Of a stretch of 49,700 nt of DNA, positions 43,277 through 49,700 are shown in pieces (the stretch's first letter is position 1; each line of letters opens with the position of its first letter). The notes under the pieces were generated by a model. It had not been told where the DNA came from. It searched no databases and was given only the letters and a program-made list of their open reading frames with translations. The position numbers were made by a program, and so were the translations under genes. Source of the DNA: Myxococcales bacterium (GTDB lineage Bacteria > Myxococcota_A > Polyangia > Haliangiales > Haliangiaceae); the NCBI GenBank assembly GCA_028287115.1, contig JAQBQF010000107.1, positions 1 through 49,700 of the forward strand, given 5' to 3'.

Positions 43277-43334
43277 ACCGAGACGATGCCAAACGATCAT
43301 GAGTCGCGTGGCCTTGCAGTCGTCTCGGAGGGTT
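43271..43334. repeat. long inverted repeat (15-bp stem, one bulge)
   Basis: AACCCTACCGAGACGA (43271-43286) pairs with TCGTCTCGGAGGGTT (43320-43334) with one unpaired base, around a 33-base loop. One arm overlaps the tRNA-like fragment. It could be a structured RNA, a recombination site or part of a decayed tRNA-like gene. Confidence 0.5.
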
Positions 43335-43388
43335 AGCGGGTCTCTTCGTCCGGACACGTCCGGACTGATCCGAGTGGATCGGCTGCGC

Positions 43389-43408
43389 CGTGGCAAAATT
43401 TTGCCACG
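43389..43408. promoter_or_regulatory. perfect 20-bp palindrome, candidate operator
   Basis: CGTGGCAAAATTTTGCCACG is perfectly symmetric with an A/T-rich centre in GC-rich surroundings, 127 bases before the start of the DUF3553-type gene. This is the form expected for a dimeric HTH repressor site. The matching regulator is unknown. Confidence 0.5.
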
Positions 43409-43534
43409 CGTTCGTGAAGCGATTTTTCGACGAGGATGCGGCGTTCGCGTCGGATCAGCTTCGACGCCGTGTCGATGTTGTTGGTTGCGATCTCCGTTCA
43501 TTCGCACGTGGTAGCGTTTACTGGAGTCCGAGCA

Positions 43535-44065
43535 ATGAAGCGTGGTGATCTCGTCAAGCACACCGGCAGACCCGAATGGGGCGCCGGAGTCGTCGTGGAC
43601 TGCACGGGCGACAAGTGCACCATCCACTTTGAAGAGAAAGGACGTCTTGTCCTTCAAGTCACCGCCGCAACGCCTCACCTCGCGGCAGTTACTCGAGCCG
43701 AGGTCGCGGCCGATAGCGCTCTTCTTGATCCGCAGCGATGGGATTCGATCGTTCTGCCCACCGAACAACGCGTCGCCAAGAAGGCGAAAGGAAAAGAGAC
43801 CACAACCACACCGTGCATCGCATGCAAGCGCCCGCTTAACCGTAGCCAGTACTCCGAAGACAAGAAATTGAAGTCGTGTCCACGCTGTTCGTCGAAGGAC
43901 GGCCGCGAGCACGTGTTCTACGACTATCCCGATGCGTTCGGTCAAACCGACGCGCGTGTTTCGGAGGCTACCCCTGATGGAGCGCAGAGTTATTGTGGGC
44001 AATGCCGCACGAACGATGAGCCGTACCGTGGTTCACGACGATGCTCGTCGATCGCGCCTCGCTAG
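43535..44065 (+). CDS. DUF3553-like domain plus zinc-ribbon protein
   Basis: 176 residues from the ATG at 43535 (GGAG nine bases upstream). Residues 1-45 follow the DUF3553 pattern: MKRGDLVKHTGRPEWGAGVV, then KCTIHFEEKGRLVLQV, a small strand barrel also found in helicases such as UvrD/RecQ-like proteins. Residues 90-165 hold three Cys pairs (PCIACKR, SCPRCSS, YCGQCR), a double zinc-ribbon or HNH-like arrangement with DGREHVFYDYPDAFGQTDAR between. This suggests nucleic-acid binding. It is the first gene to the right of the tRNA-like fragment and stands alone on its strand. Confidence 0.7.
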   Translation: MKRGDLVKHTGRPEWGAGVVVDCTGDKCTIHFEEKGRLVLQVTAATPHLAAVTRAEVAADSALLDPQRWDSIVLPTEQRVAKKAKGKETTTTPCIACKRPLNRSQYSEDKKLKSCPRCSSKDGREHVFYDYPDAFGQTDARVSEATPDGAQSYCGQCRTNDEPYRGSRRCSSIAPR

Positions 44066-44122
44066 GCTGCGCATCAACGACGAACAGGTCACCGTCGAGC
44101 GGATCCCACCCTCCGGCGACGC

Positions 44123-45304
44123 TCATCGGTCTTCTCGTCGACGCGTCACTCGTTCGTCGCCGGAGGCGGGATCGAGAAGCCGCTTTCGCGCCGCCTCGAT
44201 CGCACGATGCAGTCGATCTTCTAGAACCTCGCGCGGAGGCAACTCCGTGAGGTACTCGGCAACGTGGATCCCGCGTGCGTCGAGGTCGAGGTACTCGACG
44301 GTCTCGCGCTTCTTCCCCGCGCAGAGAATGATCCCGATCGGAGCTTCTTCGGATGGTTGTCGTTCATGGCGATCCAGCCAGCGAAGATACAGCTCCAACT
44401 GACCGGAGTAGGCCGGCTTGAAGTCATCGATCTTGAGCTCGATCACCACGAGTCGGCGCATGCGCCGATGGAAGAACAGAAGGTCGATGTAGAAATCATC
44501 TCCGTCGAGCACGATGCGCTTCTGGCGTTCGACGAACGCAAAGCCAGCTCCGAGTTCGAGGAGGAAGCGCTCGATCTCGCGAAGAATGGCGGACTCGAGA
44601 TCGTTCTCGCTGTACGTGTCCGCGAGACCGAGAAAATCGAGCATGTACGGGTCCTGAAGTACGAGCGCGGGTGTGAGGTCGCCCTTGTCGCGAAGCACAG
44701 CGATCTCCTGCCGAATGAGCTTTTCAGGCTTTTTCGAAAGCGCGGTTCGCTCGTAGAGCATCCCGTCCATCTTCTGGGCCAACAAGCGCGTGCTCCAACC
44801 TTCGATGCGACACATCTCGGCGTAGAAGTCTCGCTTGACCGGGTCCGCGACGTAGACCAGCTGCTTGAAATGACTCCAGGACAAATGTCTCCGCAGTGTG
44901 GAGACGATCTCGGCGTCGGGGAACGCATGGGCGAAACGGAGCATGTGTCGAAGGGACTTCTCGTCGAACCCGCGACCGTGACGTGCCGAAAGCCTTCGTC
45001 CGAGCGCGGTTATCACATGCGCGCCATAATCGGCGCGACGTCCGTCGAGGATCGACAACACGCGTTGACCAAGTTGCCAGTAGAGCGTGGTCAGCGCGGC
45101 GTTGGCAGCAGACACGACCTCCTGCCTCGACGAATCGATCAGCGTCTCGAGGTCACTCGCGATGGCCGCTATCTCTTTCTCATCCGGTAGGTCGACCGGC
45201 TCCGAAGGACTCGCGACAAGTGCCGATTGTCTCCGCGCTGCGGAGACTTTCTGGGCGGGTGCCTGCTTCAGCTTTCGAATTGGTTTCTTGCGTGCGCGGG
45301 TCAC
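44123..45304 (-). CDS. DUF1016 (YhcG-type) PD-(D/E)XK nuclease domain protein
   Basis: 393 residues; the GTG at 45304 is preferred because AAGGTGG precedes it and because the upstream open frame is not protein-like. A basic head (TRARKKPIRKLKQAPAQK) is followed by the DUF1016 N-domain: TTLYWQLGQRVLSILDGRRA, HVITALGRRLSARHGRGFDE, HLSWSHFKQLVYV. The C-terminal nuclease domain contains DDFYIDLLFFHRRMRRLVVI then ELK, the D...ExK metal site, and SGQLELYLRWLDRHER. Family members occur in defence islands and beside restriction genes; their target is not established. It lies 166 bases after the DUF1883 gene on the same strand. Confidence 0.92.
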   Translation of the reverse strand: MTRARKKPIRKLKQAPAQKVSAARRQSALVASPSEPVDLPDEKEIAAIASDLETLIDSSRQEVVSAANAALTTLYWQLGQRVLSILDGRRADYGAHVITALGRRLSARHGRGFDEKSLRHMLRFAHAFPDAEIVSTLRRHLSWSHFKQLVYVADPVKRDFYAEMCRIEGWSTRLLAQKMDGMLYERTALSKKPEKLIRQEIAVLRDKGDLTPALVLQDPYMLDFLGLADTYSENDLESAILREIERFLLELGAGFAFVERQKRIVLDGDDFYIDLLFFHRRMRRLVVIELKIDDFKPAYSGQLELYLRWLDRHERQPSEEAPIGIILCAGKKRETVEYLDLDARGIHVAEYLTELPPREVLEDRLHRAIEAARKRLLDPASGDERVTRRREDR

Positions 45305-45470
45305 CGGGCCACCTTCAATAACAGTCCTGATCGCCGTCCATCGTCGCCTCGTTCGTGGCTCTGTCAACTTTGAAGTTGCGCTCGCGACGATCCCGCGCGT
45401 TCTGCATGAGGTCAGCGCCTGAGGTCTTCGCTCGCCTGGAGCACTGATGCCGACGGCACGCCGGCGGAGT

Positions 45471-45734
45471 TCAGCCTCGAATGACCGACACCGAGGCGCG
45501 TACGTTTCCGGCGTAGCCACCGAGGTCGACGACCAGGTGCCAGTGACCGTCGCGCGGCACGGACAAGCGCACCGGCGAAACCCTCGCGAGTCCGCCGATG
45601 TATTCGTGGCGCTGTCCGTGACGATACCGGCTGAAGTTGCTCGAATCGAGTAGCCGCACGTTCGCAGCACGGCTGAGCTCGACCACGACGACGTCACCGG
45701 CGTCGGCATCCAGATCGTAGTCGAGGTATTTCAC
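45471..45734 (-). CDS. DUF1883-domain protein
   Basis: 87 residues, all one domain. The GTG at 45734 has AGAGG six bases upstream and lies two bases after the preceding stop. The family pattern is strong: KYLDYDLDADAGDVVVVELS, ANVRLLDSSNFSRYRHGQRH, YIGGLARVSPVRLSVPRDGH, then WHLVVDLGGYAGNVRASVSV. DUF1883 is a small strand-rich domain of unknown activity, sometimes fused to TIR-like domains. Here it stands alone as the last gene of the ubiquitin-like operon, which suggests a role as adaptor, sensor or target recogniser (inference). Confidence 0.88.
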   Translation of the reverse strand: MKYLDYDLDADAGDVVVVELSRAANVRLLDSSNFSRYRHGQRHEYIGGLARVSPVRLSVPRDGHWHLVVDLGGYAGNVRASVSVIRG

Positions 45735-45736
45735 GT

Positions 45737-45949
45737 TTACCTCTTCTTCCCGCCGGTGCCGTACGGCGACTGATTCGTCGGTTTGAGGGACACATTCAAG
45801 TCCGATGCCTTCGTGCGGACGGCGGCCTCGGACCGCCCGAGCTGCAGCCCGATCACACGCGTAGGGGTGTTCTGCGCAGCGAGTCGGCGAAGTGCCGCAC
45901 CATCCGACGCAAGCCATGAGCGACCACTGTTGCGGAGATACTTAGCCAT
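45737..45949 (-). CDS. small SANT/HTH-like protein
   Basis: 70 residues; the ATG at 45949 has GGA six bases upstream. The sequence RSWLASDGAALRRLAAQNTP TRVIGLQLGRSEAAVRTKAS has the Trp, the helix and the turn-helix (IGLQLGRSEAAVRTKA) of a Myb/SANT- or resolvase-type HTH, followed by a flexible tail ending in GGKKR. Similar short proteins occur in many genomes without a known role. It sits 37 bases after the JAB-ThiF gene and two bases before the DUF1883 gene, so it belongs to the same transcript. Confidence 0.7.
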   Translation of the reverse strand: MAKYLRNSGRSWLASDGAALRRLAAQNTPTRVIGLQLGRSEAAVRTKASDLNVSLKPTNQSPYGTGGKKR

Positions 45950-45986
45950 GAGGTGTCCTTCCTGTTCGAGGCATTGGGTTGAGCGT

Positions 45987-47393
45987 CTAGCTGATGATGT
46001 TTTCGTGCGCGATCGCCGTTAGCGACGCGATGTCGCAGTCCTCGTGACAGGTTGGGTTCGCTTCAACGTCCATCACGCCAGGAAAGGCGTGATAGGTCTG
46101 CGCCCCATTGCCGCCGATTCGGGCGTTGCCGGTGACGAGTCCGACGAGCTGCAGAACTTGGTGTGAGGCGACGCTTAGACTGAACGCGAAGACGTTCCTC
46201 CGACCGTATCGTTCGCGATCCGCGGCGCTGAGGCCCTTGACGTAGTCTGGATCGTCTAGCTTGCCGTCACGATCAAGTGCTACGTCGCTGCGCCGAATGG
46301 CGTCGATGCAGTAGAGGCATGCGCGTCCAGGGCCGACCGTATGGATGCGCCAGTCGACATGGAGAAGCCGCCCGGACTCGGACACACGAGCGAGAATTCC
46401 TCCATCGACAACGGGAATCAGGTGCGAATAAGCGATCACGTTAAGCACGTGGCGAGGCCACGGCCGATCGACGCAACACATCAACATGTCGCAGTCGAGG
46501 GCGGCGGCCATCCCGGTCTCGTCGAGCAGCGAGTGAGGAACCGCGCGCGCTTCGAAGTCGACGCTTGTGTGCGTCTGATCGATGAGGCGCTTCGACACCT
46601 CCACTTTCGGCGTTCTTGCGTCAGCATCCGCTCGCACCGCGCCGAGCGTTCGGTCGAGGTTTCGCGCTTCGATCTTGTCAGCATCGATCAGCGTGACCCT
46701 CTCGATCCCCGTGCGGCTCAACGCCTCTGCGATGATGGAGCCGACACTTCCGTTTCCCACGATCCCGACATGCGTGCGAGCGAGGTCCTGTTGCGAGCGC
46801 TCACCCCACACCGAGACGGTCGCGACTTGAGCATCGGATGGCGCGGAGGCCGGACGAAGCTTGGGATGGAAACTCATCGCGAGCCGGCGCCCGACTGACC
46901 GGACGCTGGTGACCCAGCGACGTTCATATTGATGGCGGCCTGCTCGAAGCCAAAACCGCGCACTCCACGTTCCGTCGGTGCCCCACGTGAGTCCGAGCAA
47001 CGGGAGGCCGCTCGTGCTGGCGACTACACCAGCGAGCCGATCCTTCTCGGCGACAACGTCGTCGTCGCTCATGCCCTGCCACCCAGGTCCGAGATGGCTG
47101 TGAAGCAGTGCGATGCCGCAACCAGGAGGCTGCTCCGCGAGAACACGGGCGAGGTACGGCTCGGTGAAGGCAACATTGCCCTGCAGGATCCGTTCGCCTT
47201 CTGTCGGCAGGTTGAGCTGCGAGATAATTGCCGTGTATCGCGTTCCTCCGCGACTCGGCTTCCAATAAGCGAACGTGAGATCTTCTTGGTGCGGTCCCTT
47301 GTCGAGGTGTCCGACCAAACGATCGTCGAGCTCGCTCGTGAGCGCGACGGAAAGTTCGACGCTCTTGAAGTCGGTACTCTGGTAGCCGTTCAT
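45987..47393 (-). CDS. JAB metallopeptidase fused to ThiF/E1-like ubiquitin-activating domain
   Basis: 468 residues. Residues 1-160 are a JAB/JAMM deubiquitinase-like domain: LLHSHLGPGWQGMSDDD supplies His98, His100 and Asp112 with Ser109, and an acidic residue upstream (Glu66 or Glu78) should complete the site. Residues 195-455 are an E1-like adenylation domain: HVGIVGNGSVGSIIAEALSR (ATP loop, residues 208-227), LIDADKIEARNLDRTLG, DMLMCCVDRPWPRHVLN and IPVVDGGI. Zinc pairs are C359/C362 and C449/C453. No Cys lies between them, where ThiF/MoeB proteins keep the catalytic one. The start forms an ATGA overlap with the E2-like gene. Role: activates and later removes the ubiquitin-like protein encoded at 47736. 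Confidence 0.92.
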   Translation of the reverse strand: MNGYQSTDFKSVELSVALTSELDDRLVGHLDKGPHQEDLTFAYWKPSRGGTRYTAIISQLNLPTEGERILQGNVAFTEPYLARVLAEQPPGCGIALLHSHLGPGWQGMSDDDVVAEKDRLAGVVASTSGLPLLGLTWGTDGTWSARFWLRAGRHQYERRWVTSVRSVGRRLAMSFHPKLRPASAPSDAQVATVSVWGERSQQDLARTHVGIVGNGSVGSIIAEALSRTGIERVTLIDADKIEARNLDRTLGAVRADADARTPKVEVSKRLIDQTHTSVDFEARAVPHSLLDETGMAAALDCDMLMCCVDRPWPRHVLNVIAYSHLIPVVDGGILARVSESGRLLHVDWRIHTVGPGRACLYCIDAIRRSDVALDRDGKLDDPDYVKGLSAADRERYGRRNVFAFSLSVASHQVLQLVGLVTGNARIGGNGAQTYHAFPGVMDVEANPTCHEDCDIASLTAIAHENIIS

Positions 47394-47728
47394 GTTTCAC
47401 CTAGCACTGTGAAGAGATGAGCGAGGAATGCCTTCGGCGTGGGCGGCCGCTCGAACCTGCGGCTCAGGTACTGCCACTCGCCGCCGAGCTCGCTGTTTTG
47501 CGAGGACTGCTGCCCCATCGGCACCAAATGCGGTTTGACGTGAACGGCGGATTCCGGAACCCAAGGGTTGGCATCGGATCGCTTGACCGCGACCTCGCAG
47601 CTCTTCCCCTTGTTCGAACCTGATGGCACCAAGACCGTAAGGACCAAATACGATCCCGAGCCCGCAGGTGCGGTTCGCGTCGCGTAGCCGGCCGCGTTCA
47701 CGTAGGTCTCGAAGTCTTGGCTTGTCAT
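47390..47728 (-). CDS. E2-like (ubiquitin-conjugating fold) protein
   Basis: 112 residues. An N-terminal strand-rich part (YLVLTVLVPSGSNKGKSCEV) is followed by VPESAVHVKPHLVPMG and LGGEWQYLSRRF, ending in a helix (TPKAFLAHLFTVLGET). This order resembles the short E2 relatives (Prok-E2 family E) found beside multi-ubiquitin genes, where a His-containing HPHL-like block occupies the active-site region. The only Cys, residue 44, lies in the N-terminal strands and is not at the canonical position. The gene lies seven bases after the ubiquitin-like gene and overlaps the E1 gene by four bases, which supports the assignment more than the fold alone does. Confidence 0.7.
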   Translation of the reverse strand: MTSQDFETYVNAAGYATRTAPAGSGSYLVLTVLVPSGSNKGKSCEVAVKRSDANPWVPESAVHVKPHLVPMGQQSSQNSELGGEWQYLSRRFERPPTPKAFLAHLFTVLGET

Positions 47729-47735
47729 GGCAGTA

Positions 47736-48002
47736 CTACGACGTCGGGGTCGGGCCCTTGAAACGGGCGGTGAAGCGCTCGTTCTGATGCATGTGCACGG
47801 CCTCTTGGTATCGGCTATCGAAGTCGCGCGGCGGATTCTCTCCGGTGAGCGTGTAGTCCGAGGCCGGTGTGAACCCTGCCTTCTCGAGGATGGTCGCGAC
47901 CGAGAGTTCCTTTTCGGTGGTGTGCTCCTCCTCGCCGTTCACGAAGTAGGTGATCGGGTGGACCTTGTCGTCGGGCTTGTCGGGTTTGTCGGGCTGGGTC
48001 AT
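47736..48002 (-). CDS. multi-ubiquitin-domain ubiquitin-like protein
   Basis: 88 residues from the ATG at 48002, with GAGGA five bases upstream; an ATG at 48077 is possible but adds an unrelated head. A flexible start (DKPDKPDDK) leads to one beta-grasp domain: HPITYFVNGEEEHTTEKELS, VATILEKAGFTPASDYTLTG, and the final strand block EAVHMHQNERFTARFKG. This is the pattern of the Multi_ubiq family, here with a single copy. The chain ends FKG-PTPTS, so Gly83 would become terminal only after removal of five residues, a task the JAB domain of the downstream protein could perform. It is the first gene of the operon. Confidence 0.88.
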   Translation of the reverse strand: MTQPDKPDKPDDKVHPITYFVNGEEEHTTEKELSVATILEKAGFTPASDYTLTGENPPRDFDSRYQEAVHMHQNERFTARFKGPTPTS

Positions 48003-48177
48003 GGTGTCCTCAGTTCTTGTTGGTTGGTTGGTTAGGCCAGAGAACGAAACGCGAAATCGTTTACTCTGGGAGAACACCTTGATCTATGAGGTCAAGCGGA
48101 CGTTCTGTCAAGTGATGGCAAACGCGTGCCACAACCGTTCACTCCTGGAGAACCAGCGCGTGGTAGCCTAAGAGCGC
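48003..48177. promoter_or_regulatory. divergent promoter with repeated AGAAC/GTTCT motif
   Basis: The 175-base gap separates the ubiquitin-like operon (minus) from the XRE-ImmA pair (plus). GTTCT occurs at 48013 and 48102, and AGAAC at 48041, 48071 and 48149, with spacings of 28, 30, 31 and 47 bases. An imperfect palindrome runs from CCAGAGAACGA (48037-48047) to TCGTTTACTCTGG (48057-48069). A GGTT run (about 48019-48033) lies on the operon side. These are good candidate operators for the XRE protein, spaced so that several dimers could sit on one DNA face. Confidence 0.5.
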
Positions 48178-48624
48178 ATGAAGCGAGACGTTTCCAGCCT
48201 TGGGGCTCGCATCCGCGCGCTTCGCCAAGCGAAGGGGATGAGCCTTGGAGATCTCGGTGCCGAGATCGAAATCTCGAAGGGCTATATCTCCCAGCTAGAA
48301 AACGGCGAGGACGTTAACCCGACGTTGGTTGTGTTGCTGGCGATCGCGAAGGCGCTCGGAACAACGTTGGCAGATCTACTCGAAGAACCAAAGACGCGCG
48401 CGAGAGGCGAGATCCCTTCCGACCTTCCATCGGGCCTTCGCGAACTCATGGACGATCGACGTAAGTCCGGCGATCCTCTCGATCAGGACATCGTGTTCTG
48501 GCTTGCGAACGCGCAATTCCGTGGAGACCGTCCCGAAACCAAACAGGACTTCGAGTATCTGCTGCGATCACTAAAAAGCAGCGTGAGCGGCATCGATGAA
48601 CCGAGACGTAAGAAGCGGGACTAG
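48178..48624 (+). CDS. XRE-family helix-turn-helix repressor
   Basis: 148 residues. Residues 8-66 form an XRE HTH: LGARIRALRQAKGMSLGDLG, EIEISKGYISQLENGEDVNP, LLAIAKALGTTLADLLEE. The C-terminal 75 residues are charged and helical (SGLRELMDDRRKSGDPLDQD, KQDFEYLLRSLKSS) and probably hold the dimerisation and protease-sensitive part. The last 29 bases overlap the start of an ImmA/IrrE gene, the standard repressor-antirepressor arrangement of mobile elements and stress circuits. It probably represses both itself and the divergent ubiquitin-like operon. Confidence 0.93.
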   Translation: MKRDVSSLGARIRALRQAKGMSLGDLGAEIEISKGYISQLENGEDVNPTLVVLLAIAKALGTTLADLLEEPKTRARGEIPSDLPSGLRELMDDRRKSGDPLDQDIVFWLANAQFRGDRPETKQDFEYLLRSLKSSVSGIDEPRRKKRD

Positions 48625-49531
48625 AGCGAGCGCGTCGCAGCGAGCGATCAAAGCGCTTCGAGCCGAGTATCCAACCGCCGCGAGCGCGGAGGCCGCCGTT
48701 CGCCTGAAGGCACGCGCAATCGTGCGGGACGCGCGAAGCCTCGGCTGGACCGGACCTCCATTCGATCCCGAAGTGCTAGCCAGCTTGCGGGGCATCCATG
48801 TTGTCGAGGGTCCCGCGACACTCGATCATGACGCTCTCATTCGACCGCGCCCCGACCGATCGCTTGAGATCGTTTGGAACCCGCTGCCGGCTCCTACCCG
48901 GCGACGCTTCTCGATCTGTCACGAGATCGCTCACACGCTTTTCGCCGACGCTTACGAGACGATTCATTATCGTGGAGCATCGCGCAGTCGGCCGGACCCC
49001 GACGATGAACTCGAAGTTCTCTGCGACGTTGCTGCGTCGGAATTCCTGCTTCCGTATCCCGAGTTTCAGTCCGACCTAGATCAAGCCGGAGTATCGCTTA
49101 CGGCAATGGACCAACTGCGCGAGCGATACCAAGCGTCTCGCGAGGCTGTCCTGCTCCGCATCGCAGGAACGACCCCCGAACCGATCGCAGTCGTGATTCT
49201 CCGGAACCGTTTGAAGCCCACCGAGACGCGGAAGCTCGCCCAAGCATCTTTCGCCTTCGAGAAGGGGCCAGAGAGGCGTCTGCGCGTCGATCTCATGTCC
49301 GCATCGAGGACGTTCCGCGGCGATCTACTCCGACCCCACAAATCGATCCCTGGCGACTCGGTCGTCTACCAGCTTCTCGAGGGAACCAACGTGAGCGTTT
49401 GCGGAACGGAGATCTGGGACAGTGGCCGATCGCTGCTCCCGCGTTGTGATGTCGAAGCGCTGACCATCGCCCCAGATGGCGAGGGCGCAACTCGGATCGC
49501 CGTGCTGTTGCGTTGTGCCGACGAGAAGTGA
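48596..49531 (+). CDS. ImmA/IrrE-family metallo-endopeptidase
   Basis: 311 residues. The zinc motif RRFSICHEIAHTLFAD has its HExxH at about residue 109, and the third ligand region is DELEVLCDVAASEFLLP. Residues 1-100 contain a helical head (SQRAIKALRAEYPTAASAEA), and the last 120 residues form a strand-rich domain (PIAVVILRNRLKPTETRKLA, RCDVEALTIAPDGEGATRIA) such as the GAF-like sensor part of IrrE proteins. The family cleaves a partner XRE repressor after a damage or stress signal. Starting inside the repressor gene, it is translated in step with its target. Confidence 0.93.
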   Translation: MNRDVRSGTRASASQRAIKALRAEYPTAASAEAAVRLKARAIVRDARSLGWTGPPFDPEVLASLRGIHVVEGPATLDHDALIRPRPDRSLEIVWNPLPAPTRRRFSICHEIAHTLFADAYETIHYRGASRSRPDPDDELEVLCDVAASEFLLPYPEFQSDLDQAGVSLTAMDQLRERYQASREAVLLRIAGTTPEPIAVVILRNRLKPTETRKLAQASFAFEKGPERRLRVDLMSASRTFRGDLLRPHKSIPGDSVVYQLLEGTNVSVCGTEIWDSGRSLLPRCDVEALTIAPDGEGATRIAVLLRCADEK

Positions 49532-49619
49532 CTCGAATCGGAGTCGCTTGGCGTGGCCTAATACGGCCTAATACCAATGCCGATCAGATAGGCGCAAGCC
49601 CTCGACGGCATTCCGGAAT
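49530..49619. repeat. 3' flank of the ImmA gene: hairpin, tandem repeat and palindrome
   Basis: GACTC (49530-49534) pairs with GAGTC (49541-49545) at the stop codon. The ten-base unit GGCCTAATAC occurs twice in tandem (49555-49574), and ATTCCGGAAT (49610-49619) is a perfect palindrome. No gene is visible from 49532 to the end of the window. The hairpin is too short to be a firm terminator. Confidence 0.45.
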
Positions 49620-49700
49620 TTAGGGAGTTGTCGCGAGGGGTATCCGGAATGGATCCGGAGGATCATGCTGCGTCGTCGTGGCACCGGTCCAAGAGACGTT

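Noticed and set aside
43241..43345. complete tRNA gene on the minus strand
   Set aside because: The T-loop and 3' acceptor half are present, but no matching 5' acceptor, no D arm and no proper anticodon stem could be formed.

Overview
The window is GC-rich DNA with dense coding, many short-signal lipoproteins (lipobox Cys followed by Ser/Gly/Asp-rich linkers), a eukaryotic-type Ser/Thr kinase with the HRDVSPGN catalytic loop, an FHA-sigma54 activator, a sigma factor fused to a large exported region and long Asp-rich calcium-binding repeats. Together these suggest a myxobacterium-like organism (Myxococcota, perhaps the Kofleriaceae/Haliangium side). This is inferred from gene style, since no rRNA or other marker gene is present.

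Layout. 1-2.3 kb: small membrane and exported proteins. 2.3-4.1 kb: one minus-strand run holding a DNA methyltransferase, a PD-(D/E)XK nuclease, an antitoxin and a ParE-type toxin. 4.1-18.8 kb: ordinary chromosome with a Uma2 nuclease, an M13 metallopeptidase, a cNMP-DUF1003 protein, SIMPL and OB-fold lipoproteins, an Old Yellow Enzyme, an erythromycin-esterase-like protein, a SUKH-TPR protein, a DJ-1/PfpI protein, a PHB-depolymerase-like esterase and a methyltransferase. 18.9-23.5 kb: di-heme peroxidase, FN3-like protein, aldo/keto reductase and a DHA2 efflux pump. 24.0-30.9 kb: a 1193-residue repeat lipoprotein, a divergent pair of FHA-sigma54 activator and kinase, and a membrane protein. 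30.9-38.4 kb: exported proteins including a TolB-like protein with one heme motif, a PNGase F-like lipoprotein and a GH-A glycosidase lipoprotein, plus an OFA-type transporter. 38.5-42.1 kb: a frameshifted DUF1016 remnant and a 1086-residue membrane-tethered sigma factor. 42.4-43.4 kb: a frameshifted retropepsin-like gene with its small partner, then a non-coding stretch with a tRNA 3'-end-like fragment and strong palindromes.

43.5-49.5 kb looks like a defence-type island. Its core is a minus-strand operon: a multi-ubiquitin-type ubiquitin-like protein (47736-48002), an E2-like protein (47390-47728) and a JAB-ThiF fusion that joins an E1-like activator to a deconjugase (45987-47393). A small HTH-like protein and a DUF1883 protein follow, and then a DUF1016 (YhcG-type) nuclease. 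Divergent from the operon are an XRE repressor and an overlapping ImmA/IrrE protease, the usual arrangement for a stress-inducible switch. The 175-bp promoter between them carries five copies of an AGAAC/GTTCT motif at roughly 30-bp spacing. The likely logic is that a stress or phage signal activates the ImmA protease, which inactivates the XRE repressor and so switches on a ubiquitin-like conjugation system. Neither the E1 nor the E2 has a cysteine at the canonical catalytic position, and the ubiquitin-like protein has a C-terminal Gly masked by five residues. This cluster is the strongest candidate in the window for an under-described system.
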